From assembly GCA_905221605.1 (NCBI GenBank), contig CAJNDS010002546.1:369589-433588 (forward strand): a DNA stretch of 64,000 bases, written 5' to 3'. A program made the position numbers and the translations under genes. A model generated the notes under the pieces. The model worked only from the letters and a program-made list of their open reading frames with translations, searched no databases and had not been told where the DNA came from. This stretch comes from Symbiodinium natans. Taxonomy: Eukaryota; Sar; Dinophyceae; Suessiales; Symbiodiniaceae. How positions within the stretch are numbered: the stretch's first letter is position 1; each line of letters starts with the position of its first letter. Positions 1 through 11,700 of this stretch are shown here, one piece after another.

Positions 1-194
1 TTGCACACACTTCTGTGCCTGCTTCAGATTAGGCATGCTCTTGTGCTTCCATGGAATGCTGTGTCTTTTCATTGCTCAGGCTGAGCATTACTTCGAGGGA
101 TGGCTGAAATCTCACAGCTCCCTCACCGCAAGTTACTTCCATAATAAGCGCGACAGCGCATCGACCAGACCTAGGCACAAGGCCTTGTCTCGAA

Positions 195-2036
195 ATGGAG
201 AATCCTCGTCTCTTGCTCGCCTGGCGTGGCGGACAGCTTCTGCTGGCTTCATGGTCATGGGTTGCGTCGTGGAAAGACATGCTGTACTTCGGGTTCAAGT
301 TTGCAGCTGAGGGCTACGACATAATGTACGTGGCGCCGCTTGCCGTTCTGTTGACTGGCTTGGTAATGACAAATTATCTAGGCTTCAGAGAGTTCCGTAA
401 GGCTGGTGATCCGGCCATGGCTGCATGGGCAGCAGTTGATTTGGACTTGTGGACTTTGCTGGGCAGGGACAGATCCAAGATCCTGAAGGGAGAGGACTGT
501 CCGGACTGGAGGCGTCTGCAACTACGCCAAGCAGTCTGGAGGAGCTTGCCACTGGCAATGGTGAACTTCTATTTGGCAGGCAGGAATATTTTCGAAATTC
601 CGATGTGCCAGGTCGCTGTTACACCTTCCATGTTGTTGCATGCCAACGCGGGTGCCGACGACCCCGCCAACCTGTTTTTTGCGCACTTGAAACGCCAAGG
701 CGAGCCGAGGTGCTTGGTGAAGGGCTTGCCCTTCAACCTAACCTGCTCGAAAGCAATTCCAGTTGATACAGAGGAAATAAGAGTCATTCGGAATTTGCGT
801 GACATGGTTGGCAATCACACCGCAGGAGGTCTCAAGGACACTGTACAGGAAGCTAGGCAGGAAATGGAGCATGCAACATCTTCTTTGTGGAGCAGCTGCC
901 ATTGCCACGAGTCGTCTTGGAGGCCTACCCAGAAAAAGCTGTGGCAAGACTTGCGGCAGTCCTGGATTCTGGCAGCCCCAGCCGTGCACGTGCCATATGA
1001 CAAGCCTGTCGACTATGGAGGCCTTGGTGAAGGAGACCTCTTCACTTTCAACCTGCTCCTTTCAAGAGAACTCCGGCAAAACTTGATACAGCACCTTGAC
1101 CATGTGGACATTGACCATGGCAAGAAAGATGCCCAAGCTCTGGTCACTCTGCTGCGGCAGCTTAATGGTGCAAAGGTTGCCTCAGATGTGTTCTCGAGGA
1201 CAATGAAAAAGGCAACCAATGGGAAGGACCTGACTCTGAGGTTATTCACGAACTTGGAGAAGTTTGAATTCAAACTGGGTAATATTCCTTTGTCTTCGCT
1301 GCAGCAGCGTCGCGATGGGTGGTTGTTAGAGTTTTTCGCTGCATCTCTTTTGATGCTGAATGCCAGCCTTCCACTCGCAAAACATGTTATTGAGGCGCGG
1401 AAGGTTGAGGCAGTCCAATTCAAAATTGCTGTGGTTAGCCATGTAGCTGTGGACATGATTTGTTTGGTCTCGGCTGCGGCTTGTGCCAGCACCTCCTTCA
1501 GCATCGCATCTTCCGGACGCATTGCCGCCGCCTTGGTGCGTGGTCAGACGAGCTTCCTCCGTTCGTTCCTGCTTTATGCGAGGACAGAAAATTTGGAGGC
1601 ACGCTTTCGGATTTCTCAAGGTTTGGATGCAAGGCTGCGCGACTTGGTAATGCTAGCGGATGCAGCAGCGGCAAGATCAGCTACTCGCGTCTCACTCTGG
1701 GACACGAAGCATATCTGCAAGCAGGGGCAATTTCTTTCTGGCACGTTTGGGTACACCCCCTCCCCCCTACCCCCCTCTTTCCGGGACATTGCGCTGTCAC
1801 GGTGCCAGCGATGGCATAGGGTTTCGGGCTTCAAGGTTGTTTGGCTGCCGGGTAGTACGTGGTTACGCATCGATGTTATTCGAAGGCCTTGTTATGGCTC
1901 ACAGTTAAGGCCAGAACATCGGAACCCGCAAGTTCGTCATCTTTCTATCGTCGGCTCTACCCTGAAAAGATGCATATTTTACCGCTGGGTTCTTTCGTGG
2001 TTGCGCAATCTGCATACCGTAGGCTGTTTGCTTTGA
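195..2036 (+). CDS. Long open frame, unrecognised membrane-associated protein (exon or partial gene)
   Basis: An ATG at 195 opens a 613-codon frame, by far the longest in the window; the frame itself is open from 108. Hydrophobic stretches are seen near residues 40-60 (YVAPLAVLLTGLVMTNYLG), 385-400 (FFAASLLMLNASLPLA) and 420-445 (VVSHVAVDMICLVSAAACA), so a multi-pass or membrane-anchored protein is likely. Residues 205-380 are charged and helical-looking. I recognise no family. Sequence quality changes after about residue 508: a C-rich tract starts near 1755 and the translation becomes Pro/Ser/Arg rich, so the true exon may end near 1720, where CTGCAA is followed by GCAGGG, a possible GC-type donor. 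The frame contains no telomere-like repeats, unlike almost everything to its right. The next coding-looking block on the same strand is 3447-4123 and may be part of the same gene. Confidence 0.6.
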   Translation: MENPRLLLAWRGGQLLLASWSWVASWKDMLYFGFKFAAEGYDIMYVAPLAVLLTGLVMTNYLGFREFRKAGDPAMAAWAAVDLDLWTLLGRDRSKILKGEDCPDWRRLQLRQAVWRSLPLAMVNFYLAGRNIFEIPMCQVAVTPSMLLHANAGADDPANLFFAHLKRQGEPRCLVKGLPFNLTCSKAIPVDTEEIRVIRNLRDMVGNHTAGGLKDTVQEARQEMEHATSSLWSSCHCHESSWRPTQKKLWQDLRQSWILAAPAVHVPYDKPVDYGGLGEGDLFTFNLLLSRELRQNLIQHLDHVDIDHGKKDAQALVTLLRQLNGAKVASDVFSRTMKKATNGKDLTLRLFTNLEKFEFKLGNIPLSSLQQRRDGWLLEFFAASLLMLNASLPLAKHVIEARKVEAVQFKIAVVSHVAVDMICLVSAAACASTSFSIASSGRIAAALVRGQTSFLRSFLLYARTENLEARFRISQGLDARLRDLVMLADAAAARSATRVSLWDTKHICKQGQFLSGTFGYTPSPLPPSFRDIALSRCQRWHRVSGFKVVWLPGSTWLRIDVIRRPCYGSQLRPEHRNPQVRHLSIVGSTLKRCIFYRWVLSWLRNLHTVGCLL

Positions 2037-2040
2037 CATG

Positions 2041-3446
2041 AACTCGCGCTAGGGGTGGGCGGTAAAGCTGTGGCTTCCTTAAACCCTAAACCCTAGACCC
2101 TAAACTTTGTTTTTTGTGTAGCGGGGGGCGAGCCGTGGTGCGTGTCAGGCAAAACGCAGAAGTTTTGAGGAAGGAGCGCCGAAGCTCGAGAGAGAAAGTC
2201 AAGCGCATGGCCCTTTTTCGTCCGTGATCGTGCCAAAGGTACTCTGTGCATGTCTGAGTTTTTTGCATCTGCAAGCGACAGAAGAACCGTAAAGTCTTTG
2301 TACTGCAGAACTGCAACCGATCTATTCAACATGCAAGGTCAAGTGACAAGATTGTCCCACGTCACGCGGCGAATCTCACTCCCATGTCTTCGCTACTGTA
2401 GCTCAAGGCACGACTTGCTTTTTGTACGAGCGTTTAACTCAAGCATTTCCAATCTTACTTCATAGCCGCTCTCATAGGCATCCATTCTGCACCTCCCCTG
2501 TACTCCCCTACATCCTGTCGTGATGCCGTCATGAGCCTTCCGCTATTACCTGGTATGACAGCCATCCATCATCCATCATGCTCGAAACACATGAAACACT
2601 TCAGGAGCATACCATTCAAACCTTGCATAGCGGCTCTCGACACAAATAAACTTGCGCAGCCTCGGCCTAAGCCACGGTCGATGGCGGCCGTGCTTGCCGA
2701 AGCACAGATCTGTTGGGTTTTCCAAGACCAACAGGTTTCCTGATTCCAACTTTTTGCAAGAGTTCGTGTGGAATCAAGGTCGCAAAGTAATTCAAAAACC
2801 GTGAGAAAGTGGAATGCAGAAGGTGTGTGCTTGAAGTGTTATTTGCATCAACGACAAAGGGCTACAAACAGTAGCACTGCAAGGTCTTCGGGCAGGGTTT
2901 CGCTTCGTGTTTTCCACAAACACAGAAACATCTCAACGTTCGACATGACTCCGTGCTCTTGATTGGACGTAGTTCATGCACTATACTTCACTATACAGTA
3001 TCTCTGTGTTCCTCGGACTCTCATGTCTGTTTGCCGGTCTCTTTCTCTACATGCTTCTGTGTCCTTGTTTCCACTCACAGCCACAGCCCACGTATGCGCT
3101 CCGGGACGGACAGACTGTCTGCGCGCAGAGTCGGTTTGGGTGTGCAACTGTTTGCGAATGGGCGACGTCTCCAGCATTATCATCGTTGGAATCAGGAGAA
3201 CTCGCACACAAGCATAGTTGCAGGTCAAGGTGGGTGCTCCTTAATTATGCCTAATGATGTGCAAGCAAAGGGCCATCTCTATCAGTGGAGCTGCATCGTT
3301 TCTCGAAGTGAACTTGCACATCTTCGGATTATTGGTGGGTGGTGCCTTGACATCTTTACATCAAAGGTTTGACTTGCCTGTGTTGTCGCTAATGCCGTGA
3401 GACAAGCAATGAACAATATGTAATTTCGAGAGAGGCTAGAACACAG
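2041..3446. other. Non-telomeric spacer or intron between two coding blocks
   Basis: About 1.4 kb with only one short telomere-like run (about 2078-2106). Several small open frames occur on both strands but none has a recognisable domain or clear coding bias. It may be an intron of a gene joining 195-1720 to 3447-4123, or 3' UTR plus intergenic DNA. A plausible acceptor (CACAG) ends at 3446. Confidence 0.35.
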
Positions 3447-4123
3447 GCATTTTGTTGTTTGGCTGGACCACCACGCTGCTTGCTCACTATCGCACTCCAA
3501 AGGGCGTGAGGGCACCGTGGCTGGTGTGCATCAACGCTGGAGTATGTGGACCTCTTCATGTTTTGGCTGCAGTGAAGGACACTCATGTGCTCAAGCTATG
3601 CCCGCACATCGAGCTTCAGATCTACAACCGCAGTCTTTTGCTCAGCGCATTGCTTGCGTCATCACTGTGGATCTCGAAAGTTGATACCCGCTCGTCTCAG
3701 TACTTCCTCGCTCTCATGTTCAACACAGAGGCAAGCCCCTTTTGGCTTCTTTTTGTTTGGATGACTTGTTGGCTCTGTCATGCTGCGACGGGCTACGCGG
3801 CAGTTGATGCCATCCGCACCAACCAGCGCAACATGATCCAGAGAGAGAAAGGGGATGCAGAGCAAGCCGGAACAGCTGGGTACGGAACATTTCCTTCTTC
3901 GGCGCAGGGAAATACAGCGAGCGCCGGATCTGAGCAGTTCCCTGCAGCTCCGCCAGGTATCAGGCTGCCTGAAGCGGCCGGTCCGCCAATCCGCCGGCCG
4001 CCGCCGCCTCCACGGCCGCCGCCTCCACGGCCGCCGCCTCCACGGCCGTCGCTCAAGTTCCCACCTGGAATCAGCTTGGAACCTAATCGATCATCGAGAA
4101 CCCAAGGCCAGACCGGCCCATGA
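3447..4123 (+). CDS. C-terminal exon, unrecognised membrane protein with Pro-rich tail
   Basis: The frame opens after a CACAG acceptor-like site and runs to a TGA at 4121-4123. No ATG is needed if this is an internal or terminal exon. It encodes two hydrophobic segments, around LLLSALLASSLWI and FWLLFVWMTCWLCHAATGY, followed by a hydrophilic tail and a Pro-rich block of repeated PPPRP units encoded by a 15-bp tandem repeat. The mixture of membrane segments and a proline-rich cytoplasmic-type tail resembles the end of a channel, transporter or scaffold protein, but no family motif is visible. It may belong with the frame at 195-1720; phase could not be matched with certainty. Confidence 0.55.
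3995..4047 (+). repeat. 15-bp GC-rich coding minisatellite
   Basis: Three near-identical units GGCCGCCGCCTCCAC in frame, giving the PPPRP repeats of the surrounding open frame. Slippage here changes tail length without a frameshift. Confidence 0.8.
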
Positions 4124-4278
4124 TGTTGGCAGCAGGTCCTCCATCACCCGTACTGGTTCATCCAAAAAATGGGTCAGACCCGCTGTGACGTCAGAATGCA
4201 CTGGGTGGCCAACTTCAAGCTCTGGGAGGCAGCGTCGCACATCAGGAAAAGAGCCGTGAATTGCGCAGAGCTCTAGCT

Positions 4279-4394
4279 CTTGGAAGCCCTTTGACTTAGT
4301 AAGTCGGGACTGTCCGGTGGGTTATGGAGATATGGGGGGCTTGTACTGGGGTTTCTGGCAGGCTACTAAGTACTCTTACTAAGTCGAAAGAGCC
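4279..4394. mobile_element. Inverted-repeat element, family D copy 1
   Basis: Begins CTTGGAAGCCCTTTGACTTA and ends with a degraded inverted copy (TTACTAAGTCGAAAGAG). Related termini occur at 5808, 6180 and 49547, so it belongs to a dispersed short non-autonomous family. No open frame. Confidence 0.5.
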
Positions 4395-5578
4395 GAGCTT
4401 CGAAGCATAGAGGCAAGCCCAAGTCCTTTGCGTTTGTGCGCCAGGTATCACCCAGTCATGCCTTTTTCATGGAGTTCCTTGGCCCATGGCTACCAAAGAC
4501 GCAAGACCTCTAACCCTGAAGCCCTACTCTTGAAAGTCCCACGCAAACCTTTCTTCCTGCTGCCAGGCCGACTGTATTTGGATGACTATCGTACTCGTGC
4601 GTACGAGGACGGGAGGGAAACTCTCGCCTCCCCCCCCCCCCCCCCCCCCCCCCCAAACAAAAAAAACAAGAGGCCTAATTACTTGGCCTAGTTTGAATTC
4701 CTTCTTCATGACTAAGCCCCCCCTTACCCTAAATTAAACCCTTAAGTTTCAAGGAAAATCAGGTCCTTGTGCTAGTTCTCAACCCATTCCCGGATCCCCC
4801 CCCCCTGTAGTAGCAGTCCTTGTAGGCATCCTTCTAAGGGGCTCGAAAAAACTCCTACTACCTTTTGTGGTCCACGCTGTGAGGGGGAATGACCCAACCT
4901 GGGCCCTAACCCTAAAGCCTTCAACCCTGCAAACCCTAAACCCTTCGGGTCTGGGGTTTATAGGGTTCAGGGTTTGCCGGTTTGCCCAACATCCTAAACC
5001 CTCCCGCGCCCGAAGCTCGAATTGGCATCTGTGTGGAGACTTGACCAGACCAGCGAATTTGCCGCTTGTTACCTTCCAGAAACCATGCGGGGCTTTTGGG
5101 ATTGAGGTTTTTTAGGTTTCAAGGCTTGGGAATTAGGGATTCGCTCAGGATTTCTTGCTTGCATTTTGATTCCCTACACTTTAAACCCTGAACCCTGTTT
5201 TTTGGGCTGCGGGGTTTTGGGGCAGCTTGCAGGTTTGCTTGGGCAGCAGTTGATTTCCTACATCGTAGCTAATCTATTCCGGGTTGCAAGAGAAGGCTTC
5301 GGCCGCAGGGCTCGAAGGGTTTTAGGGTTTAGGGTTTTACTGGTTCACTGATAAGTGTTGTAGGGTCTTTAAGGGCCTTTAGGGCTTTCGGGTTTAGGGT
5401 TTAGGGCGGAGTCTGTAGGACTAGGTTCATGGGCACTAGCCATGGCGGGCAGCCAGCCCGTGGTGGTGGCGGTGGGGTCACCCAACTGGGACGCTTGGCA
5501 GATTATACCTACACCCTAAACCCTAAGCCCTAAACCCTAAACCCTAAACGAACCCCAAACCCGAAAACCCGGGGGCGT

Positions 5579-5612
<34 letters not shown>
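5579..5612 (+). repeat. Poly-G tract (34 bp)
   Basis: Uninterrupted G run. Similar G/C tracts occur near 4630, 14793, 39178 and 63596; the last borders the assembly gap. Length is likely unreliable. Confidence 0.9.
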
Positions 5613-5613
<1 letters not shown>

Positions 5614-5807
5614 ATGGTACTCTTAGTTATCCTGAACCCTAGACCCTAAACACGAAACGTGATATTCGTAAGTAGGCTGTATCTGGCCCACTTATGAGTT
5701 CTCATGAACCCCCGAGGTGGTCTTTCGCATGTTTAGGACCGCAGGCGCCTGAACGTGGCCAAGGCGTTGCACGGATCAGCATGGTTTTGGGTGTATAGGG
5801 TTTACTT

Positions 5808-6180
5808 AGAAGCTCTTTTGACTTAGTACGTCGTACTTGGTAAACCCGAGAAGCCCGATTGTAATCCCGATAGCCCACCTTACGATTCCGAGCATCTGTT
5901 TAATTGCCCCCCCCAACCGCAATAAGAAAGGCAGGGCGCCGCAATAATAAGACCATGGCAATGTATTGATTCTCTATTTAAAGCAATAGGAATACCGATC
6001 AGAACTGCAGCTGAGCAAGCAAAAAAAGAAGCCTGCAGACAGCTTTTTGCACGCCCCGGAAAATGTTCTTTAAATGTGGTATTACCCCGTACGAAAACCC
6101 CCGTAATGGAAAGTAGTCTTCCTGCCGGCTTTTCGACGAAAACAAGACCCTACTTACTAAGTCACAAGGGCTTCCAAGTA
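5808..6180. mobile_element. Inverted-repeat element, family D copy 2 (about 370 bp)
   Basis: Left end AGCTCTTTTGACTTAGTA is matched by the inverse of the right end (ACTTACTAAGTCACAAGGGC). Both termini match family D at 4279 and 49547. The interior has no open frame. Confidence 0.5.
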
Positions 6181-7114
6181 GGCTTAGGGTTGAGGGTTTA
6201 GGGTGAGCATTTCAGCCTACACGTTGTGAGCCCGAGGCGTGCCTCTCCTGCATCTAACGGCAACATCATCGCGGCATTATTCATGCCACAGTACATGGGC
6301 TCTAGCAGCGGCGGCTCATGACCACGAAGATATATGGTTAGCTCTCCACGTTCAGGGCCTTGTAGACTCAAAACCGCAAACCCTGAAACCCCTAAACCCC
6401 AAACCCCAAACCAAAAGCCTCTTAAAAGTTGTTCCCCAAGTACCCGTAAATAAGAACTACCAAGCCCTAGACCCCAAACCCCAAACCCCAAACCCCAAAC
6501 CCCAAACCCCAAACCCCAAACCCCAAACCCTAAACCCTAAACCCTGCAAATGCAAGGATACCATGGCCTTCGTACCAGATGCTTTCCTGGCCGAGCAGGG
6601 CTTGAGGAAAGGTGCCGGAGAAGGGTTTCGTTGGTTTAGGGTTTAGGGTTTAGGGTGTAGGCTGTAGGGTTGAGGGTTTGGGGCTCAGAGAAAAAAACCT
6701 AAATCCCTAAACCCGAAACCCCCCCCAGCCCCCTCAAGCCCTTCTACATCTACCTCTATCAGTTGCGAGATATTGGGCGGCGGCATGGGCGCCCTGAACT
6801 CCATAACTCCGAAGCTGAACTCCAAGCTCTGAGCCCCTAAACCCGCCCTAAACCCCAAACCCTGACAATGAAGCCCTAAAGCCTAGATCCTCCACCCTAC
6901 ACCCTACAAACCCTAAACCCTAAACCCTACACCCTAAACCTTACAAACCTTAAGCCCTGCAAGCCCTGTAAAACCTAAACACAGTAGACCTTAAACCCCG
7001 AACCTTGAACCTGAGCCTTGGCCTCATAGACCCTGAACTCTGTTGCCGAAAGCGATGCCCTGGACTTCTACACACTCAGCCTGTGGTGCAGGGCTTAGTT
7101 TTTTAACCCCTAAT

Positions 7115-7208
7115 GGTCCATGTACCTAAATAGGGAATACTTGGGCCTTAAAGTACTTCCTAGATAGGACTTTGGGGCCCAAGTATACCATAATCAGGTA
7201 CATGGACC
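7115..7208. mobile_element. Inverted-repeat element, family J copy 1 (94 bp)
   Basis: Perfect 12-bp terminal inverted repeat GGTCCATGTACC at both ends, extended by a weaker match (AATACTTGGGCC against GGGCCCAAGTAT). A second copy in the opposite internal orientation lies at 17289-17388. Confidence 0.75.
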
Positions 7209-7370
7209 CTTAGGGTCAGCTCTCCTACACACGAACCGCGCACCTTTAAACAGCAAAAGGGTGCCCTTGACTTGCTAGAAGACTGAACCACCTAGATGTC
7301 CGTACATCCCTCATCGTTTAGGGTACCAGTTCATCCCTAAGCCCCGAAGCCAAAACCCAAAACCCCATAA

Positions 7371-7520
7371 AACTAAACCCCTAAACCCCTAAACCCCTAA
7401 AGCCTTAAAGCCCTAAACCCCTAAACCCCCAAACCCCTAAAGCCCTAAAGCCCTAAACCCCTAAACCCCTAAACCCCTAAACCCCTAAACCCCTAAACCC
7501 CTAAACCCCTAAACCCTAAA
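7371..7520 (-). repeat. CCCCTAAA octamer array
   Basis: About 18 units of an 8-bp variant of the telomere repeat (CCCCTAAA), with occasional CCTTAAAG units. This is a locally homogenised variant rather than standard heptamers. Confidence 0.85.
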
Positions 7521-8640
7521 CCTTAAACCCCAACCCTTAGATCAACTCCCTTTTTGCATTGCCCCTGGGTGAGGTGATGCCACGCCGCTGGGGGATGGCG
7601 CGGCTCCCTGGCTCGGGGATTTATGGCGGTTTGTAGGGGCCCGAAACCCTATAAACCCTACACGCTAACCCCTAAACCCCAAACCCTAAACCCTAAACCC
7701 CCGCAGGCCTTCAGGCGGTTGAAAGAGGCCGCCGCGGGAATCTCCTCTCGCAGCCTCTCGCAGCTGGGCGGACAGCGTTTAGGGTTTAGGGTTTAGGGGT
7801 TTAGGGTATTGGGGTTTAGGGTTTAGGGTTTAGGGTTTAGGGTAAGTTTCAAGGGCTTGTCGTTTGCGTTGGGGACGCTTCTTGACCTTCAGGATCTTAG
7901 GGTTTCTGGCTTTCGGGTTTGGGCTCCAGGGGCTGTGGGATCTACCCGGGTTCAGGATATTAGGGTTTTCGGCTTTGGGGGGTTAAGGGCTTCAGGCGTT
8001 TAGAGAGTGGTTTGGGTAGGGGCTTCTGGCTTTAGGGTGGATTTATGGGGATTCTTCTTGGGCAGCTTTGGGGCGGCGATCGTGGGCGTTCACAGAATCA
8101 AGTCGTGAGAACGATGGCCCTCTCGGTGTTTCTCGCGCTCAGATCCACGAGTATCCCTTTCACTGGTTTGGGACATACAAGGACCGGCTCGCCTAGTTAC
8201 ACGCAGAGTTGTAAGGACCCTAAATGGGGTAATAATGAGTCGAACTTAGGTTCTGAGTACCTTAACTTTGGCTAGTATAGCCTCCTTGTAGGGCCGGCAT
8301 AGTAGATGTCGGCCTTATAGGCTCCCATCAAAAGCATGTGGCCCCAAGACAAGTAGGTGCAGAACTGCCCCCCGAAGGCAGTGCGGCGGGTGCTCCTGCA
8401 ACACTGCCAAAGTGCGGGCCTCGTGCGCCATTCGGGGCTTCAGGAGGTGTTGGGCCCTAGCTTTAAGTAGATTGACCTGGGGCTTTTCAGGTTCAGTTCA
8501 AGTGCTTTACTTATAGCTTGGGTCATGATCTAAAGCTGGGGTAAAACTATCGGGTTTATGGTTTAGGGGGGTTGCGGTTTAGGGTTTAGGGGTTTAGGGG
8601 TTTAGGGTTTAGGGTTTAGGGTTTAGGGTTTAGGGTTTAG

Positions 8641-8719
8641 GGCTGAAGCCATCGATGCCAGTGAGGTGCTCGCTTGCCTCGGCTGCCAGACTTTCTTCTG
8701 CGGCTGCGTGGGCGGCGAT
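8641..8719 (+). CDS. Kinase exon candidate, N-terminal PfkB-like block
   Basis: The last TTTAG of a (TTTAGGG)n run forms the acceptor. It encodes ASEVLACLGCQTFFCGCVGG then D, which parallels the family's N-x-A-x-x-L-A-R-L-G...G-x-V-G-D-D region. The canonical Asn and second Asp are absent or altered, so identity is tentative. A donor was not fixed; GAT followed by GCGGCGGACCG would be a GC-type donor, and that sequence resembles the start of the next exon (GCTGCAGACCG). Confidence 0.45.
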
Positions 8720-11700
8720 GCGGCGGACCGCCGAAGCCATTGGGTTGAGGTTGTAAAAGCCATGCTTGGAGATTCATTCCTTGGAGGTTCTTGGTACTTA
8801 TTAGCCAATTGTAAGGGTTTAGGGTTTAGGGTTTAGGGGTACTGATTAACCAAGTATAAGTGTACTTATAGGCCACTTATAAGCCCCTTAAGTGCCCGAA
8901 TATGGTTATAAGTACAGTTAGAATTGGTTTATAAGTATCATGAACCTCCAAGTGGGGTCTTCGGGGCTGAGTAGTTAACCTTTAACCTTTTTGGTTCAGT
9001 TATATATAATCCTATTACAAAGAAAAAGGTTAGCCGTTTTGGGGCTAACCGTTTTTGGGCCAGGGCATTCAGCCCCTAAGGGGTTGAGGTGTTAGGGTTT
9101 CTGAGGGCCAGTGGTACCCTTTTTGCCTTTTCTTGGTTCAAGGTTCCTGCCAGCCCTTTAACAGGGGCAACTGCCCTTATTAAAAAGGGTTGCTGGGCTA
9201 CCAAGAATCTTTATAGGGGAGACAGTAGGCAGTAGCTTGGACTTCTTAGGGATGAGTGTTTTACAAAACCTCAAACTTGGGATGTTCTCCCTTACACTAG
9301 CATAGGGGACTGTAGTAGGGGGTACTATAATCCCTATTACGGACTTTTAATATAATGGGGAACAGTAGGTCGGCCTAATCCCCTGCGGGCAAACCAGCCA
9401 GCAACCGCTTCGCAACAGCAACGATAGCAGCGATGAGCCTTGATAGGAGGAGGAGGAAGAATAAGAAGAACACGATGGAGAGAACAATGCGACGTGCTAC
9501 TACAGAAAGTAGTAACGACCATAGACGAGAGAAGAAAAATAATACTGTGCTTAAAACGGGTAAGGGTACGGAGACTAAGGAGAATCTTACTATGAACAAC
9601 TACAATGACGTGTACAAGCAAGTAAGAAGAACAACGCAAGGAAGCATCATAACAATAATGAGATTAGTAGCAACATCCTCGTCAGAAAACTGTCCTGGCT
9701 CTGGAGGCCCGAGAAACTTGGAGGGCTCCCAGAGAGGAGTGCCTTGAGCACAGGTGGGCAGTCAGTTTCGTGAAGCTCTGTGTCAGCTTGGCATGGTGGA
9801 CCTCTGCCCACAGGCGCAGGGGACGACGAAATTTCAATTTCGGCATTTTGGGTTGAAAGGCAGTTTAAATGAACATATATCAAAAAATATGGTTCTCGCT
9901 TGAATTCCCTATCCTTGCATCTCGGTTGTAATCAAAAGTAACAGTACACGGGTTGGTTTCGGGGTTTTGGCGTGGCCTTTGATCACCCAGTGGCTCAAGT
10001 TCCACCCTAGAGTACCAAAGTCGTGTGACGCACAGTAGAATCTTTACTCCCCTCTTAAAGGCCGAGGATCCCTCATCAAGCCTGTGAACAGGAAACATAG
10101 AAGGCCGAAGGCACTTGAAAGTACTGTCCGAGCGGTGTGTCGGGTGCGGTGGGGGTGGTTTAGAGGTTCTTTGGCCAAGGTTTAAAAACCAAAGAAGTCT
10201 ATAAGGCCTCCACGCCCACATCCGAAATCCTGTAAGCTCTAAGCCACATAGCACGTCCCAACCTTCAGTACCTAAACCCGCAAACACGCAAACCCTCCAT
10301 GCCTAAGCCTAAACCCTGCGTGGACCCGAGAGCCCTGCAACTTCCCTGTAGACCCACAACCAGGGCCCCCTAGATACAAGTCGAGTTCGGAGAGCCTTTA
10401 CATGGGCTATAAGTTCAAGTGCATTAGCTTCTACTTCCCTATAGTTAGGATAGCAAGGGTGTGGGGATCCCCCTAAACCCTAAGCCCGCCCTATCCCCCA
10501 AGTTTAGGGTTTAATCTAGGGGTCGGAAAAATCACTAATAGTATTCCCTTATGGCCCCCTTATAAATATACTATAAGAACCCCCAAAACCCTGTTCCAAT
10601 TATTAAGGCCCCTATATTGGGATGTAGGATTCCAGGCTGCAGACCGAGACAGTGGAGAAGTCCTTTGCCTGGTCGCGGAGCATGGGCTGAAAGTAGCAGC
10701 TGTCCGTTTTACTGGTGCTGGTGCCGGTTTAGAGTTTAGGGCGTTTAGGGTCTTCTGGGGTTTAGGCTTCGGGCTGCAGGTTTAATGTAGGTTTTGGGGC
10801 TTGTTGGGTTTGGGAGCGTTCTCAGGCCTATTTTTCGGCCCCGAAACCGGAATGCATTGCTTAAATCTTGGCAGGACCCAAATTACGGTTTCACGACCTG
10901 AATTAAGTGGCACTGCTGGAGCCTAAACCCTAAACCCTAAACCCTAAACCCTAAACCCTAAACCCTGGGGTCCAAGGAAGATGGTGAGCGATCCTTTGCT
11001 TACCGCACTGGCGCTGGCCTCGGGGTGAAGTAGGGCGGATCAGGATTTGGTGTTTAGGGCCTAGGGTTTGGGATGTTGGGTTTGGGGTTTAGGGTTTGGG
11101 GTTTAGGGATTCTGACCCATGGGTTTAGGATTTTGGTGGGCTTAGGCCTAGGGCTTAAGTTTTGGGCAATTGAGGGCCCCGAGACCCTGAAGCCCAACGA
11201 ACACAAAAGGGGGGGTCGTAGCATAACAGGGTTCAGGGTTCAGGGTTTAGGAGACCCGCACATTTGTCCAGCTCCACTACGGCTTACACCCCTTAGTGAG
11301 GACCTCAGTTCGAAGTGAGATACAATGTTTCTTTTTCCGGTTTTTTCGGGTTTGTAGATTTCATGGGTGTTTCACAAGCACCTGTGCACATGTGCGCGTG
11401 CGTATGCGTGTATGCATAGCTGTACCAGCATGTCAAGCGCTTCAACTCCTTGGCCGTACACGCTACCAAGGGTGAGGCTTGCCCAAGCACAGCCCCAAAT
11501 ATTTCCCCTTACAGAAGAGTCTTTCGGGGTTTAGGGTTTAGGGTTTAGGGTTTAGGGTTTAGGGTTTAGGGTTTAGGGTTTAGGGTTTAGGGTTTAGGGT
11601 TTAGGGTTTAGGGGCACGCCAAGGTGTTGCATCAGACGCCCTGGAGTCTGGTGCACTCTCTGCTGCTCTGGACCAGGCCAGTGACCGAGTGAGAACCCCT

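Larger units (their letters stand above)
4400..8640. repeat. Telomere-like repeat-rich spacer
   Basis: More than 4 kb with no convincing exon. It holds scattered TTTAGGG/CCCTAAA runs in both orientations (for example 5515-5550, 6632-6660, 7785-7845, 8580-8640), an AAACCCC variant run at 6473-6530, a CCCCTAAA octamer run at 7371-7520, homopolymers (C25 near 4630, G34 at 5579) and at least two inverted-repeat elements. A 76-codon frame at 8045-8275 is not convincing. It could be a very long intron or intergenic DNA. Confidence 0.6.

Noticed and set aside
1013-1522. 169-codon minus-strand frame
   Set aside because: Shadow of the long + frame at 195-2036; low-complexity Ser/Arg translation.
9337-9747. 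Possible genes on both strands
   Set aside because: Same problem: GTA/GCA/AGG-rich sequence open in many frames with biased composition.
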